Assembly (NCBI GenBank): GCA_032156805.1
Contig: JALDXQ010000053.1
Coordinates: 1 to 39,560, forward strand
DNA length: 39,560 nt
Reading direction: 5' to 3'
DNA from: Gp6-AA40 sp032156805
Lineage (GTDB): Bacteria; Acidobacteriota; Vicinamibacteria; Vicinamibacterales; UBA2999
A program made the translations under genes and the position numbers. The stretch's first letter is position 1; each line of letters begins with the position of its first letter. The notes beneath the pieces are model-generated. The model did no database searches. It was not told the DNA's origin and saw only the letters and a program-made list of their open reading frames with translations. Positions 16,391 through 24,102 of this stretch are shown piece after piece.

Positions 16391-17152
16391 ATGAGCGGCT
16401 GGCTCACTGAAGGACTGGCCTGGACGACCAGCGCAGAAGGCTGGATTGCCCTGGCGACGCTGACGGTCCTCGAGATTGTCCTCGGCATCGACAACATCAT
16501 CTTCATCTCGATCCTGGCGGGGAAGCTGCCGCAGGCCGATCGGGTGAGAGCCCGCAAGCTGGGCCTGTCGCTCGCGATGATCATCCGCATCCTGCTGCTG
16601 TTGTCGATCACGTGGGTCATGGGGCTGACCGCGCCGCTCTTCGCCGTCCTCGGCCAGGAGATCTCGGGCCGCGACATCATCCTGATCGTCGGAGGCCTGT
16701 TCCTGCTCGGGAAGAGCACGCTCGAGATTCACGAGAAGCTCGAAGGCGTCGAAGGCCACGGCTCCGCGAAGGTCGTCGCCTCGTTTGCCGCTGTCATCGT
16801 GCAGATCCTGCTGCTCGATATCGTCTTCTCCCTCGATTCGGTCATCACCGCGGTTGGCATGGCCGACGACGTTGCGGTCATGATCCTGGCCGTGATCATT
16901 GCCGTCGGAGTGATGCTCATTTCGGCCGGTTCGATCAGTGATTTCGTCGAGCGCCACCCGACCGTGAAGATTCTCGCCCTGAGCTTCCTGCTGCTCATTG
17001 GCGTGTCGCTCATGGCGGAAGGCTTCGACCAGCACATCCCGAAGGGCTATATCTACTTTGCGATGGCCTTCTCGGTGTTTGTCGAGATGATCAACCTCCG
17101 CGTGCGATCGAAGGCCGAACCGGTCCAGCTCCACCAACCCTACAAGGAGTGA
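16391..17152 (+). CDS. TerC family integral membrane protein
   Basis: 253 residues with about seven transmembrane helices. The signature acidic helices LEIVLGIDNIIFISILAG and LLLDIVFSLDSVITAVGM are present; their aspartates and glutamates are thought to bind metal ions. TerC/Alx proteins export manganese and help metalate exported proteins. The C-terminus is short and cytoplasmic, with no CBS or CorC domain, so this is the minimal form. It starts eight bases after the previous gene, and its stop overlaps the start of the hydrolase gene. Confidence 0.92.
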   Translation: MSGWLTEGLAWTTSAEGWIALATLTVLEIVLGIDNIIFISILAGKLPQADRVRARKLGLSLAMIIRILLLLSITWVMGLTAPLFAVLGQEISGRDIILIVGGLFLLGKSTLEIHEKLEGVEGHGSAKVVASFAAVIVQILLLDIVFSLDSVITAVGMADDVAVMILAVIIAVGVMLISAGSISDFVERHPTVKILALSFLLLIGVSLMAEGFDQHIPKGYIYFAMAFSVFVEMINLRVRSKAEPVQLHQPYKE

Positions 17153-17859
17153 TGGCACGTGCCATCTCACTGACGTTTGTCGGTGCGATCTCGCGTACGC
17201 TTGTCGGTGCAATGGGACTTGCGGATGTCGGTGCTATTGGCTACGAGGCAGCGGGCAGTCCGGCAGCGCTGCTGGTGCTCGCCCATGGGGCTGGCGCAGG
17301 GCAGCAGCATCCGTTCATGACGAGCGTGGCGAAGGGTTTCGCCGGCCGTGGCATCGACGTCGTGACGTTCGATTTCCCGTACATGCGGCTGCGCAAGAAG
17401 GTTCCCGATCGTGCTCCCGTGCTCGAACAGGCGTTCTCCGAGGTGATCGCCGTCGCGCGGAAGTGGAGCGCGGCGAGCCGGGTTTTTATCGGTGGCAAGT
17501 CCATGGGCGGTCGCATGGCCACCCACCTTGGCGCGGCGCGCGTCGAAGGGCTGAGCGGCATCGTTGTGTTCGGATATCCACTGCACCCGCCCGGCAAGCC
17601 CGACCAGTTGCGTGTCGCGCATCTGCCGTCCATCGTTGCGCCTGTGCTCATCGTGCAGGGAGAGCGCGATACATTCGGGACGCCGGCAGAGTTGAAGCCG
17701 GCGCTCGATTCCATGACGGCTCCCGTCGAACTGCACATCGTCCCGGGCGGGGATCACTCACTCACCGTGTCACGGCGCCGCCGCGAGGATGTCCTCGACG
17801 AGGTCCTCGATGTCGCTACCGCATGGATGCGAACGACCGCAGACCGAAGGCCGCAATGA
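17152..17859 (+). CDS. Alpha/beta hydrolase with repeat-derived N-terminus
   Basis: 235 residues. The fold is complete: oxyanion segment LLVLAHGAGAGQQHPFM, nucleophile GKSMGGR, acid in VQGERDTFG, and histidine in PGGDHSL. It resembles the small KANL3/Tex30-like hydrolases. The first 30 residues are unusual: three eight-residue repeats ending in VGAI or VGAM, encoded by the 24-bp repeat at 17174-17245. The ATG at 17152 overlaps the terC stop by one base, with AAGGAG only two bases before it; a GTG at 17149 or an ATG at 17212 inside the repeat are alternatives. The stop overlaps rsgA as ATGA. Confidence 0.82.
   Translation: MARAISLTFVGAISRTLVGAMGLADVGAIGYEAAGSPAALLVLAHGAGAGQQHPFMTSVAKGFAGRGIDVVTFDFPYMRLRKKVPDRAPVLEQAFSEVIAVARKWSAASRVFIGGKSMGGRMATHLGAARVEGLSGIVVFGYPLHPPGKPDQLRVAHLPSIVAPVLIVQGERDTFGTPAELKPALDSMTAPVELHIVPGGDHSLTVSRRRREDVLDEVLDVATAWMRTTADRRPQ
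17174..17245. repeat. 24-bp repeat array, locus 3, inside a gene
   Basis: Three exact-length units at 17174, 17198 and 17222 share the core TGTCGGTGC with locus 1. Since 24 bp is eight codons, the array keeps the frame and encodes TFVGAISR, TLVGAMGL and ADVGAIGY in series. It is the only copy of the family found inside a real coding region here. Confidence 0.85.
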
Positions 17860-18929
17860 CACTCGAGTCGCTCGGCTGGGACGAGGGTCTCGAGCGTGCG
17901 TTTCAGGAGTGGGCTGACAAGCGCGACGTACAGCCTGGGCGCGTTCTCATCGAGTTCAACTACATCTGCCGGGTCTGGTGCCTGGAAGGCGAGATCGAAG
18001 CCGTGCGATCCGGCCGGCTCACGCATCGAGCCACGAGCCGCGGCGAACTGCCTGCCGTCGGCGACTGGGTCGTCATCAGAAAGCGACCTGAAGAAACCCG
18101 CGGGGCGATCGTTGCCGTGCTGCCGCGCCGGAGCTGGTTCTCACGTCGCATGGCTGGACAGGTCACCGACGAGCAGGTGGTCGCCTCCAACGTCGACGTC
18201 GTCTTTGTCGTGATGGCACTCGACGCCGACTTCAGCCTCCGTCGTCTCGAGCGATATCTGCTCCTTGCACGCGAGAGCGGTGCCGCTCCGGTGGTGCTGC
18301 TCACGAAGCCGGACGTTGCTGACGATGTGGCGGCGCGCGTGGCCGAGGTGACTGCCCTGACTGGTGAAGCTCCCGTCCATGTCATCAGTCCGAAACTGAA
18401 TCAGGGCATCGATCAGGTTGCCGTCCACCTGCCGCCCGGTAAGACCGGTGCGTTGCTCGGATCGAGCGGCGTGGGGAAGAGCACGATCATCAACCGCCTG
18501 GTTGGCCGGGACATCCAGCGAACGCGAGACATCCGTGCCTGGGATTCGAAGGGACGGCATACGACCACGCACCGCGAGCTCGTGTTCCTCCCAAACGGCG
18601 GCTTCATCATCGACACCCCGGGGATGCGTGAGCTGCAGTTGTGGGACGTTGGCGAGGCGGTGAGTGAAACGTTCGAGGATATCGAAGCGCTTGCCGATGG
18701 ATGCCGATTCAGCGACTGCCGCCACCGGGACGAGCCTGACTGTGCGGTCAAGGCGGCCGTGACCGAGGGCAGCATCTCCGCGGCGCGCCTCGAGAGCTAC
18801 CTGAAGCTGAACGACGAACTCGGCTATCTGGCGCAGCAACAAGACGAGCGTGCCAGGCTCGAAGCCAGACGGCGCAGCAAGATCATGGGCAAGGCGCTGA
18901 AGCAGCACCTCAAGTCCAAACGCCACTGA
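17856..18929 (+). CDS. rsgA: Ribosome small subunit GTPase RsgA
   Basis: 357 residues. An N-terminal OB domain is followed by a circularly permuted GTPase with motif order G4-G1-G3: TKPD (150-153), GSSGVGKST (202-210) and DTPG (253-256). The zinc finger has C283, C288, H290 and C296 (CRFSDCRH, then DC). RsgA releases late factors during 30S subunit maturation. A basic C-terminal tail (KALKQHLKSKRH) is likely to contact rRNA. The ATG at 17856 overlaps the hydrolase stop by four bases; a longer upstream frame exists but lies antisense in register to the hydrolase and is not credible. Confidence 0.95.
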   Translation: MTLESLGWDEGLERAFQEWADKRDVQPGRVLIEFNYICRVWCLEGEIEAVRSGRLTHRATSRGELPAVGDWVVIRKRPEETRGAIVAVLPRRSWFSRRMAGQVTDEQVVASNVDVVFVVMALDADFSLRRLERYLLLARESGAAPVVLLTKPDVADDVAARVAEVTALTGEAPVHVISPKLNQGIDQVAVHLPPGKTGALLGSSGVGKSTIINRLVGRDIQRTRDIRAWDSKGRHTTTHRELVFLPNGGFIIDTPGMRELQLWDVGEAVSETFEDIEALADGCRFSDCRHRDEPDCAVKAAVTEGSISAARLESYLKLNDELGYLAQQQDERARLEARRRSKIMGKALKQHLKSKRH

Positions 18930-18938
18930 CCCGATCGG

Positions 18939-18958
18939 GCGATGCCGGCATGCATCGC
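18939..18958. terminator. Hairpin after rsgA
   Basis: GCGATGC (18939-18945) pairs with GCATCGC (18952-18958) around a six-base loop, ten bases after the rsgA stop. There is no T tract, so its role as terminator is tentative. Confidence 0.35.
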
Positions 18959-18993
18959 TGCTCGGATCACCTTCCCGTCATGACCCGCTTAGT

Positions 18994-19036
18994 CTCACCG
19001 GAACGGTGAGGCAGCCGCCGCGGTGTGGCAGCCGCC
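18994..19036 (+). promoter_or_regulatory. Structured leader before the TonB receptor
   Basis: CTCACC-GGAAC-GGTGAG (18994-19010) forms a perfect hairpin. It is followed by GGCAGCCGCC at 19010-19019 and again at 19027-19036. It lies about 80-120 bases before the receptor start. I compared it with cobalamin and cyclic-di-GMP riboswitch cores and found no convincing match. A related CTCACCG/CGGTGAG pairing is present at 24751-24815. Confidence 0.3.
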
Positions 19037-19114
19037 TTGCGCCTGTATTCGTCAAGACCTGCTGCCTTCACACCTTTGCGAAGTTCTGCACTTTCGAGTT
19101 GTCGGAGACCCGTC

Positions 19115-21109
19115 ATGAAATGGCCTCTCGTTGTCGCCCTGCTGTCCCTGCAGACTACCGCCGCGGCCGCACAAGGTTCGCCTGATTTCACGCAGGTAGA
19201 CATCGAAGATCTGATGCGTATCGAAGTGCAGCGGGTCTTTGGTGCGTCAGAGCGTCTCCAGCCGGTGACTGAAGCGCCCTCGTCGGTCTCGATCGTCACC
19301 GCCGACGAGATCGAGCGCTACGGGTACCGAACGCTCGCAGACGTGCTGCGTTCGGTGCGCGGGTTCTACATCTCGAACGATCGAAACTACAGCTACATCG
19401 GCGCCCGCGGATTCGCGCGGCCCGGCGACTACAACACGCGCGTTCTGCTGCTGCTCAACGGTCATCGCGTCAACGACAGTGTGTACGACCAGGCCCCGAT
19501 TGGTGCGGAGCTCGGTCTCGACATGGCGATGATCGAGCGCGTAGAAGTGATCCGCGGACCGGCGTCATCGCTCTACGGGACGAGTGCCTTCTTTGCGGTC
19601 GTGAACGTGATCACGCGCAGTGGTGGCTCGGTCAATGGCCTCACGGCCGGCGTCGAGGCGGGTACACACGGGACGAAGGTGGCGCGAGTCTCGGGCGGCA
19701 AGCAGTTCGCCAACGGCGTAGATCTGGCGGTGTCGGGTTCGCTCCAGCGCAGCGAGGGCGAGCAGCACGTCCACTTCCCGGCATTCGATACGCCCGCAAC
19801 CAACGACGGCATCGCTGATAGCCTCGACCGCGAGCACGTCGGCAGCGTGTACGGGCGTCTCACGGCCGGCAACTTCGCTTTCACCGCAGCTTCCGGCAGC
19901 CGCACGAAGTACATACCAACGGCGTCGTACGGGACGATCTTCAATGAACAGGAAGTACCCCAGCAGACGACGGATCGGCGCGCGATCCTGATGGGCGAAT
20001 ACACCCGCACGTTCGGCGGCACACGGGTGGCGCTCGATGGTGCGTTCGATTGGTACGAGTACGACGGCGTCTACCCGTACCCGTCCGACGATCCTGCCTT
20101 TCCTGTGTTGATCAACTCGGATGCGGCCCAGGGCGTTCGCTGGAACACCGGCGTTCGCCTCTCGCGCGCGCTGCCCGGACGTCAGACGCTCACCGGCGGC
20201 GGGATCTTCTACGACAACGTCCGCCAGAACATGTGGTACTCCTACAGCAACCCGAGCGTCGAGGGGGCGGACCTTCTTCACTCGTCGCGTCAGAGTGGCA
20301 TCTACATCCAGGACGAAATCCGCGTCCTCCCGTGGCTCCTGCTGAACGGTGGCGTCCGCTATGATCGGTATGAGCAGTTCGGTCGTGCGACGCCGCGCGG
20401 CGCCGTGATTGTCTCGCCGTGGTCGGGTACCACGGTCAAGTATCTGTATGGCGAGGCGTTTCGCGCGCCTAACTCGTACGAGCGCTACTACTACGGTACG
20501 AGCCCGCCGGACCTCCAGCCCGAATCCGTCCGCACTCATGAAGTGGTATGGGAGCAATACCTGGGCGAATGGCTGCGCACATCCGCCTCGACTTACCGCT
20601 ACACCGCGTCACAACTGATCACCTTCCAGGCGCTCGACGGCGAATCCGAGACCATTCAGGGCCAGTGGGGGTTCGTCAACGACGGCGTGATCGACGCGAG
20701 CGGCCTCGAACTCGAGGCGGAAATCCGAACCAAGGGAGGACTGCAGGCGTTGACCAGTTACGTTTTCCAAGATGCCACGCAGGCAGAGACGCTTCTCACC
20801 AATTCGCCGCGCCACATGATGAAGGCTCGGCTTGGCGTTCCGGTCGGCCGCCGCGCGTTTGCTTCGGCTGAATGGCAGATGACGGGAGCGCGCTACACCC
20901 TCGCGAGAGACATCGTGGATGCCGCATCGGTGGTGAATCTGACGGCGCACTGGCCGATCACGAGGCGCCTGTCACTGACCGGGTCGATCGCGAATCTGTT
21001 CGACCAGCGGTACGTAGACCCGGGGTCGGACGAGCATGTGCCCGACGTCATCCCGCAGATCGGACGAACGATCCGCGTCGGCTTCCGCTGGGAGATGCAA
21101 GGCCGCTGA
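19115..21109 (+). CDS. TonB-dependent outer membrane receptor
   Basis: 664 residues with a signal peptide (MKWPLVVALLSLQTTAAAA). The plug domain lies at about residues 45-150, with SVSIVTADEIERYGYRTLAD, VLLLLNGHRVNDSV and IERVEVIRGPASSLYGTSAF. The remainder is beta-barrel, ending in TIRVGFRWEM. The ligand is unknown. Its short N-terminus (SPDFTQVDIEDLMRIEVQRV) matches receptors that are paired with YfiR and c-di-GMP signalling genes. The frame opens upstream at 19025, but GGAG seven bases before the ATG at 19115 and the signal peptide fix the start. Its stop overlaps the yfiR-like ATG. Confidence 0.92.
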   Translation: MKWPLVVALLSLQTTAAAAQGSPDFTQVDIEDLMRIEVQRVFGASERLQPVTEAPSSVSIVTADEIERYGYRTLADVLRSVRGFYISNDRNYSYIGARGFARPGDYNTRVLLLLNGHRVNDSVYDQAPIGAELGLDMAMIERVEVIRGPASSLYGTSAFFAVVNVITRSGGSVNGLTAGVEAGTHGTKVARVSGGKQFANGVDLAVSGSLQRSEGEQHVHFPAFDTPATNDGIADSLDREHVGSVYGRLTAGNFAFTAASGSRTKYIPTASYGTIFNEQEVPQQTTDRRAILMGEYTRTFGGTRVALDGAFDWYEYDGVYPYPSDDPAFPVLINSDAAQGVRWNTGVRLSRALPGRQTLTGGGIFYDNVRQNMWYSYSNPSVEGADLLHSSRQSGIYIQDEIRVLPWLLLNGGVRYDRYEQFGRATPRGAVIVSPWSGTTVKYLYGEAFRAPNSYERYYYGTSPPDLQPESVRTHEVVWEQYLGEWLRTSASTYRYTASQLITFQALDGESETIQGQWGFVNDGVIDASGLELEAEIRTKGGLQALTSYVFQDATQAETLLTNSPRHMMKARLGVPVGRRAFASAEWQMTGARYTLARDIVDAASVVNLTAHWPITRRLSLTGSIANLFDQRYVDPGSDEHVPDVIPQIGRTIRVGFRWEMQGR

Positions 21110-21672
21110 TGAGGCTCCTCCCGTTGCAATGCGCTGTCGCACGCTGGTGGTGCGCAGGGCTCGCACTCTGTCTCGTTGCCGACAGTACGCTGATCAGCCG
21201 CGCACAGCCTGTCCCTGCGTCAGCGTTGAAGGCGGCGTTCGTCCTGAACTTCATCAAGTTCACGGAGTGGCGCGACGTCGATCCCGGAACGCCGATCAAC
21301 GTCTGCCTGCCGGCAACGGAGACGATAGGTGATGTGATGGCGCAGAGCATGAGGGGGCAGTCGGTCAACGGCCGCCGTATTCAAGTGCACCGGGTTGCGT
21401 CCGATGACGCCCTGCGCGGCTGTCAGGTCTTGTTCGTGACGGAGCGGGATCCGCAGCGGCGCGCCGCGATTCTCGAGGCAACGAGCGAAGCACCCACGCT
21501 CACCGTGAGCGACGTCCAGCGGTCAGCCAGCCACGGAGCTGTCATCGAATTGTTCGAGGAGGCCGGCCGGCTGCGGTTTGCCATCAACATCGACTCGGTC
21601 GAGCGGTCGCGCCTCAAGGTCAGCTCACGCCTCCTGGACCTTGCGAAGATCGTTCGGGACGCGGAACGGTAG
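21109..21672 (+). CDS. YfiR family periplasmic protein (DUF4154)
   Basis: 187 residues with an N-terminal export signal. ALKAAFVLNFIKFTEWRD is the typical YfiR opening, and the end (RLRFAINIDSVERSRLKVSS, then RLLDLAKI) is the typical closing segment. In Pseudomonas YfiR represses the diguanylate cyclase YfiN from the periplasm. No GGDEF, EAL or kinase gene follows here, so the partner must lie elsewhere if the system is active. TGATG couples it to the receptor, which makes joint function likely. It converges on the ExeA-like gene with a 47-bp gap. Confidence 0.88.
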   Translation: MRLLPLQCAVARWWCAGLALCLVADSTLISRAQPVPASALKAAFVLNFIKFTEWRDVDPGTPINVCLPATETIGDVMAQSMRGQSVNGRRIQVHRVASDDALRGCQVLFVTERDPQRRAAILEATSEAPTLTVSDVQRSASHGAVIELFEEAGRLRFAINIDSVERSRLKVSSRLLDLAKIVRDAER

Positions 21673-21719
21673 CGGCTGCAGTGCACCAGGGCCGATTTGG
21701 CTGTGGGGAACGAGGCGCG

Positions 21720-22667
21720 TCAGACTGGTCGACGCCAGCGGAACAGTGACAACAACTCAGGGAGTCTTGGCCACGAGAACCTGGATAGCCGACGTGAGGG
21801 CTGTAAACCGAGGCTGATGACTGCCGTGTTGATTATGGCAGCCGTGATCGCGCGGGCATCTGCCTGGGCACCCGCCATGAGCGCGCGATCGCAGATCAGG
21901 TTGATCAGCCGCGGCACGCCGCCGCTGCTCTTGTAAAGGAGGTCGAGCGCCGCATCCTCGAACGCCACCTGCGACAACTCGCCCGCAATCGACATGCGGT
22001 GCATCACATACGCTTCGAGTTCGAGGCGAGCGAGCGGAGCCAGAACAGTGCGGAGCGCGACTCGCTGATCGAGCTCACGCTGTCCGGGTTGCTGCAGTAC
22101 ATCGAGCAGGTTGAGCTGTCCGACCATGACGATCTGGAGCAGCTTGGCCTGGTTCGTTTCCAGGTTCGAGAGGATGCGAATCTGTTCCAGGACCTGCGGC
22201 GAGAGGTGCTGTGCCTCGTCGATGATGAGCACGCCACTGGCGCCGATCGGCACGAGGGAGGTCAGGAATTCGTGCAGCGTGGTCGTCAGCTCGTGCCTGC
22301 TGGCGGACGTGATTCGTCCGCTGCGGACGGCTTCGCGTGAGACGACGCCGAAGTCGAGCAGGATCTCGCGCAGCAGCTCCTCCGGCGACAGGAACGGGTT
22401 CAGGACGAGCGACGTGAACAGCTTCATGTCCAGCTGCTTGAGCACCGTCCGGCACACCGTCGTCTTGCCGGTACCGATATCGCCGCTCAGAACGGCCACA
22501 CCATCGCGTCGGCGGATCGTCTGGAGTAACAGCCGTATGGCTTCTTCGTGCGAGGGGCTGGGATACAGAAAGCGCGGGTCTGGCGCGAGGGTGAATGGCG
22601 ACTGCGCGAAGCCGTAGAACTCTTCGTATTGCAGTGACCGTGGCGGTGTTCCCGTTGTAACGCGCAC
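21720..22667 (-). CDS. ExeA/GspA-like AAA ATPase
   Basis: 315 residues. YEEFYGFAQSPFTLAPDPRF is the hallmark opening of ExeA-type ATPases. Walker A is GDIGTGKTT, Walker B is VLIIDEAQHL, and the sensor region RILSNLETNQAKLLQIVMVG follows. Family members help assemble type II secretion or polysaccharide export machinery. The usual C-terminal peptidoglycan-binding domain and membrane segment are absent; instead the protein ends in a short basic, aromatic tail (LSRFSWPRLPELLSLFRWRR). There are no secretion genes beside it. The GTG at 22667 is the best start available. Confidence 0.87.
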   Translation of the reverse strand: MRVTTGTPPRSLQYEEFYGFAQSPFTLAPDPRFLYPSPSHEEAIRLLLQTIRRRDGVAVLSGDIGTGKTTVCRTVLKQLDMKLFTSLVLNPFLSPEELLREILLDFGVVSREAVRSGRITSASRHELTTTLHEFLTSLVPIGASGVLIIDEAQHLSPQVLEQIRILSNLETNQAKLLQIVMVGQLNLLDVLQQPGQRELDQRVALRTVLAPLARLELEAYVMHRMSIAGELSQVAFEDAALDLLYKSSGGVPRLINLICDRALMAGAQADARAITAAIINTAVISLGLQPSRRLSRFSWPRLPELLSLFRWRRPV

Positions 22668-22676
22668 CGTGCAGCG

Positions 22677-22691
22677 AATATAGCAGATAAT
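22677..22691. promoter_or_regulatory. Divergent -10-like boxes, TATATT (-) and GATAAT (+)
   Basis: The minus strand TATATT (22682-22677) lies nine bases before the ExeA-like GTG. The plus strand GATAAT (22686-22691) lies seven bases before the cyclophilin ATG. Only 31 bp separate the two start codons, so the promoters must overlap. Neither gene shows a Shine-Dalgarno. Confidence 0.45.
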
Positions 22692-22698
22692 TCACGAG

Positions 22699-23832
22699 AT
22701 GCTGCCGTTGGTGCTCCTCCTCGTCGCGCTGAGCGCGCAGGCCACGCGTCCGCGGCAGCCGGCGGCTCCTGCGCCGCCACGCGAGCCATTCTTCACGTCG
22801 ACGATGACGCCGGAGGAGATTCGCGGCAAGCAGGCGGTCCTCGAGACCAGTGAAGGGATCATCGTCCTCGATCTCCTGGCTGATGCTGCGCCTACGCACG
22901 TCGCGTACTTCATCTCGCAGGCTCGGACAGGCGCGTACGACGGCACGGTGTTCCACCGCCTGATCGCGATGGGGATCATCCAGGGCGGCGATCCGCTGTC
23001 GAAAGATCCCACCCAGACGGCGAAGTACGGCACCGGAGGTCTGGGCCGGCTGCGATTCGAGCCGAACTCGGAGAAGCACACGCGTGGCGCGGTGTCGGCG
23101 GTACAGGTCCCCGGCAACCGCGACAGCGGCGGCAACCAGTTTTTCATTGTCGTGACGGACCAGGCCGCCCTTGACGGTCAGTACACGGTGTTCGCGCGCG
23201 TGGTGGACGGGATCAATGTGGCGCAGACGATCTCGACGATGCCAGCGACCAACACCGTGCCGGCGGCGCGCATCGAGATTCGGCGCGTCACGATCAGGGA
23301 CAAGCCGGCGCCGGAGCCGGAACCGTTCGTCTCAGAAAGCGTTCAGGAACTGAGCTCATACCGGGCTGTGGTCTCGACCTCGCTCGGGGATATCACGCTC
23401 GAGTTGTTCCCCGATCGAGCGCCCAATCACGTGCGCCAGTTCCTCCGGCTCGCCTCGTCAGGCGTGTACGACGGCACATCGTTTCACCGCGTGGTCAAGG
23501 GTTTCGTGGCTCAGACCGGGCATCTGCCCACGCGGCGGGAGCCGTTGAACGAGCGCCAGCAAGGGTTCGTGCGGAATCTGCAGCCGGAGTTCAACCCGAC
23601 ACCGCACGACCGCGGGATCGTCTCCATGGCCCGGCTCGACGATCCCGCCAGCGCGTCCAGCTCGTTTTTCATCGTTCTGGGCCGTTCACCAGCGCTCGAC
23701 AACCAGTACACGGTTTTTGGTCGAGTCGTCAGTGGCCTCGATGTGCTGGAGAAGATCGAGAGCGCTCCGCTCAATGGTGAGGCTCCCGTGACGCGCATCG
23801 ACGTCACGGGCGTGACGCTCGTTCGTCAGTAG
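22699..23832 (+). CDS. Exported peptidyl-prolyl isomerase, two cyclophilin domains
   Basis: 377 residues with a signal peptide (MLPLVLLLVALSAQA). Cyclophilin domain 1 spans about residues 45-195 and domain 2 about 220-375. The catalytic strand is FHRLIAMGIIQGGDP in domain 1 and FHRVVKGFVAQTGH in domain 2. Both keep the essential arginine and the glutamine, but domain 1 lacks the usual phenylalanine of FHRxxxxF, so domain 2 looks closer to the active consensus. Tandem cyclophilins are less common than single ones. It probably folds exported or outer-membrane proteins. The gene after it starts eight bases downstream. Confidence 0.9.
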   Translation: MLPLVLLLVALSAQATRPRQPAAPAPPREPFFTSTMTPEEIRGKQAVLETSEGIIVLDLLADAAPTHVAYFISQARTGAYDGTVFHRLIAMGIIQGGDPLSKDPTQTAKYGTGGLGRLRFEPNSEKHTRGAVSAVQVPGNRDSGGNQFFIVVTDQAALDGQYTVFARVVDGINVAQTISTMPATNTVPAARIEIRRVTIRDKPAPEPEPFVSESVQELSSYRAVVSTSLGDITLELFPDRAPNHVRQFLRLASSGVYDGTSFHRVVKGFVAQTGHLPTRREPLNERQQGFVRNLQPEFNPTPHDRGIVSMARLDDPASASSSFFIVLGRSPALDNQYTVFGRVVSGLDVLEKIESAPLNGEAPVTRIDVTGVTLVRQ

Positions 23833-23839
23833 CACGATT

Positions 23840-24061
23840 ATGTTGAACGGATCCCGAGAAGGCGTGCTGCGGCGCATGCAGCCGATCAGCATTCATGGTC
23901 AGTTGTCCTATGACGTTCACTACGTGTTTGCCGATGAGACCGACGGTCAGGCGCGAGTGGCACGGGTCGGCCCCGAGGCGCTGGCCCCGGGGCTGCAGGT
24001 CGGCGACAAAGTTCGTCTCGACTTCCTGGTTGGTGTCGTGACCGCGATTCACCGCATCTGA
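23840..24061 (+). CDS. Small protein of unknown function
   Basis: 73 residues from the ATG at 23840, or 61 from the ATG at 23876 (MQPISIHGQLSYDVHYVFAD). I do not recognise a family. It is mostly beta and valine-rich, ending GDKVRLDFLVGVVTAIHRI, and looks like a small barrel. It has no export signal. The eight-base gap from the cyclophilin gene suggests co-transcription. The shorter form contains all the conserved-looking part. Confidence 0.6.
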   Translation: MLNGSREGVLRRMQPISIHGQLSYDVHYVFADETDGQARVARVGPEALAPGLQVGDKVRLDFLVGVVTAIHRI

Positions 24062-24102
24062 TCGATTGCCCTAGAACGCACGTCAAACTTCAACTCCCAA
24101 CC

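Noticed and set aside
16262..17212. 316-codon minus-strand frame opposite terC
   Set aside because: Asp/Arg/Gln-rich antisense shadow of a membrane protein gene.
17463..17855. Upstream extension of RsgA
   Set aside because: It is the hydrolase gene in another frame; the ATGA overlap at 17856 gives a standard RsgA start.
18990..19040. Cobalamin or cyclic-di-GMP riboswitch before the TonB receptor
   Set aside because: The context fits, but the conserved cores of these classes are absent.
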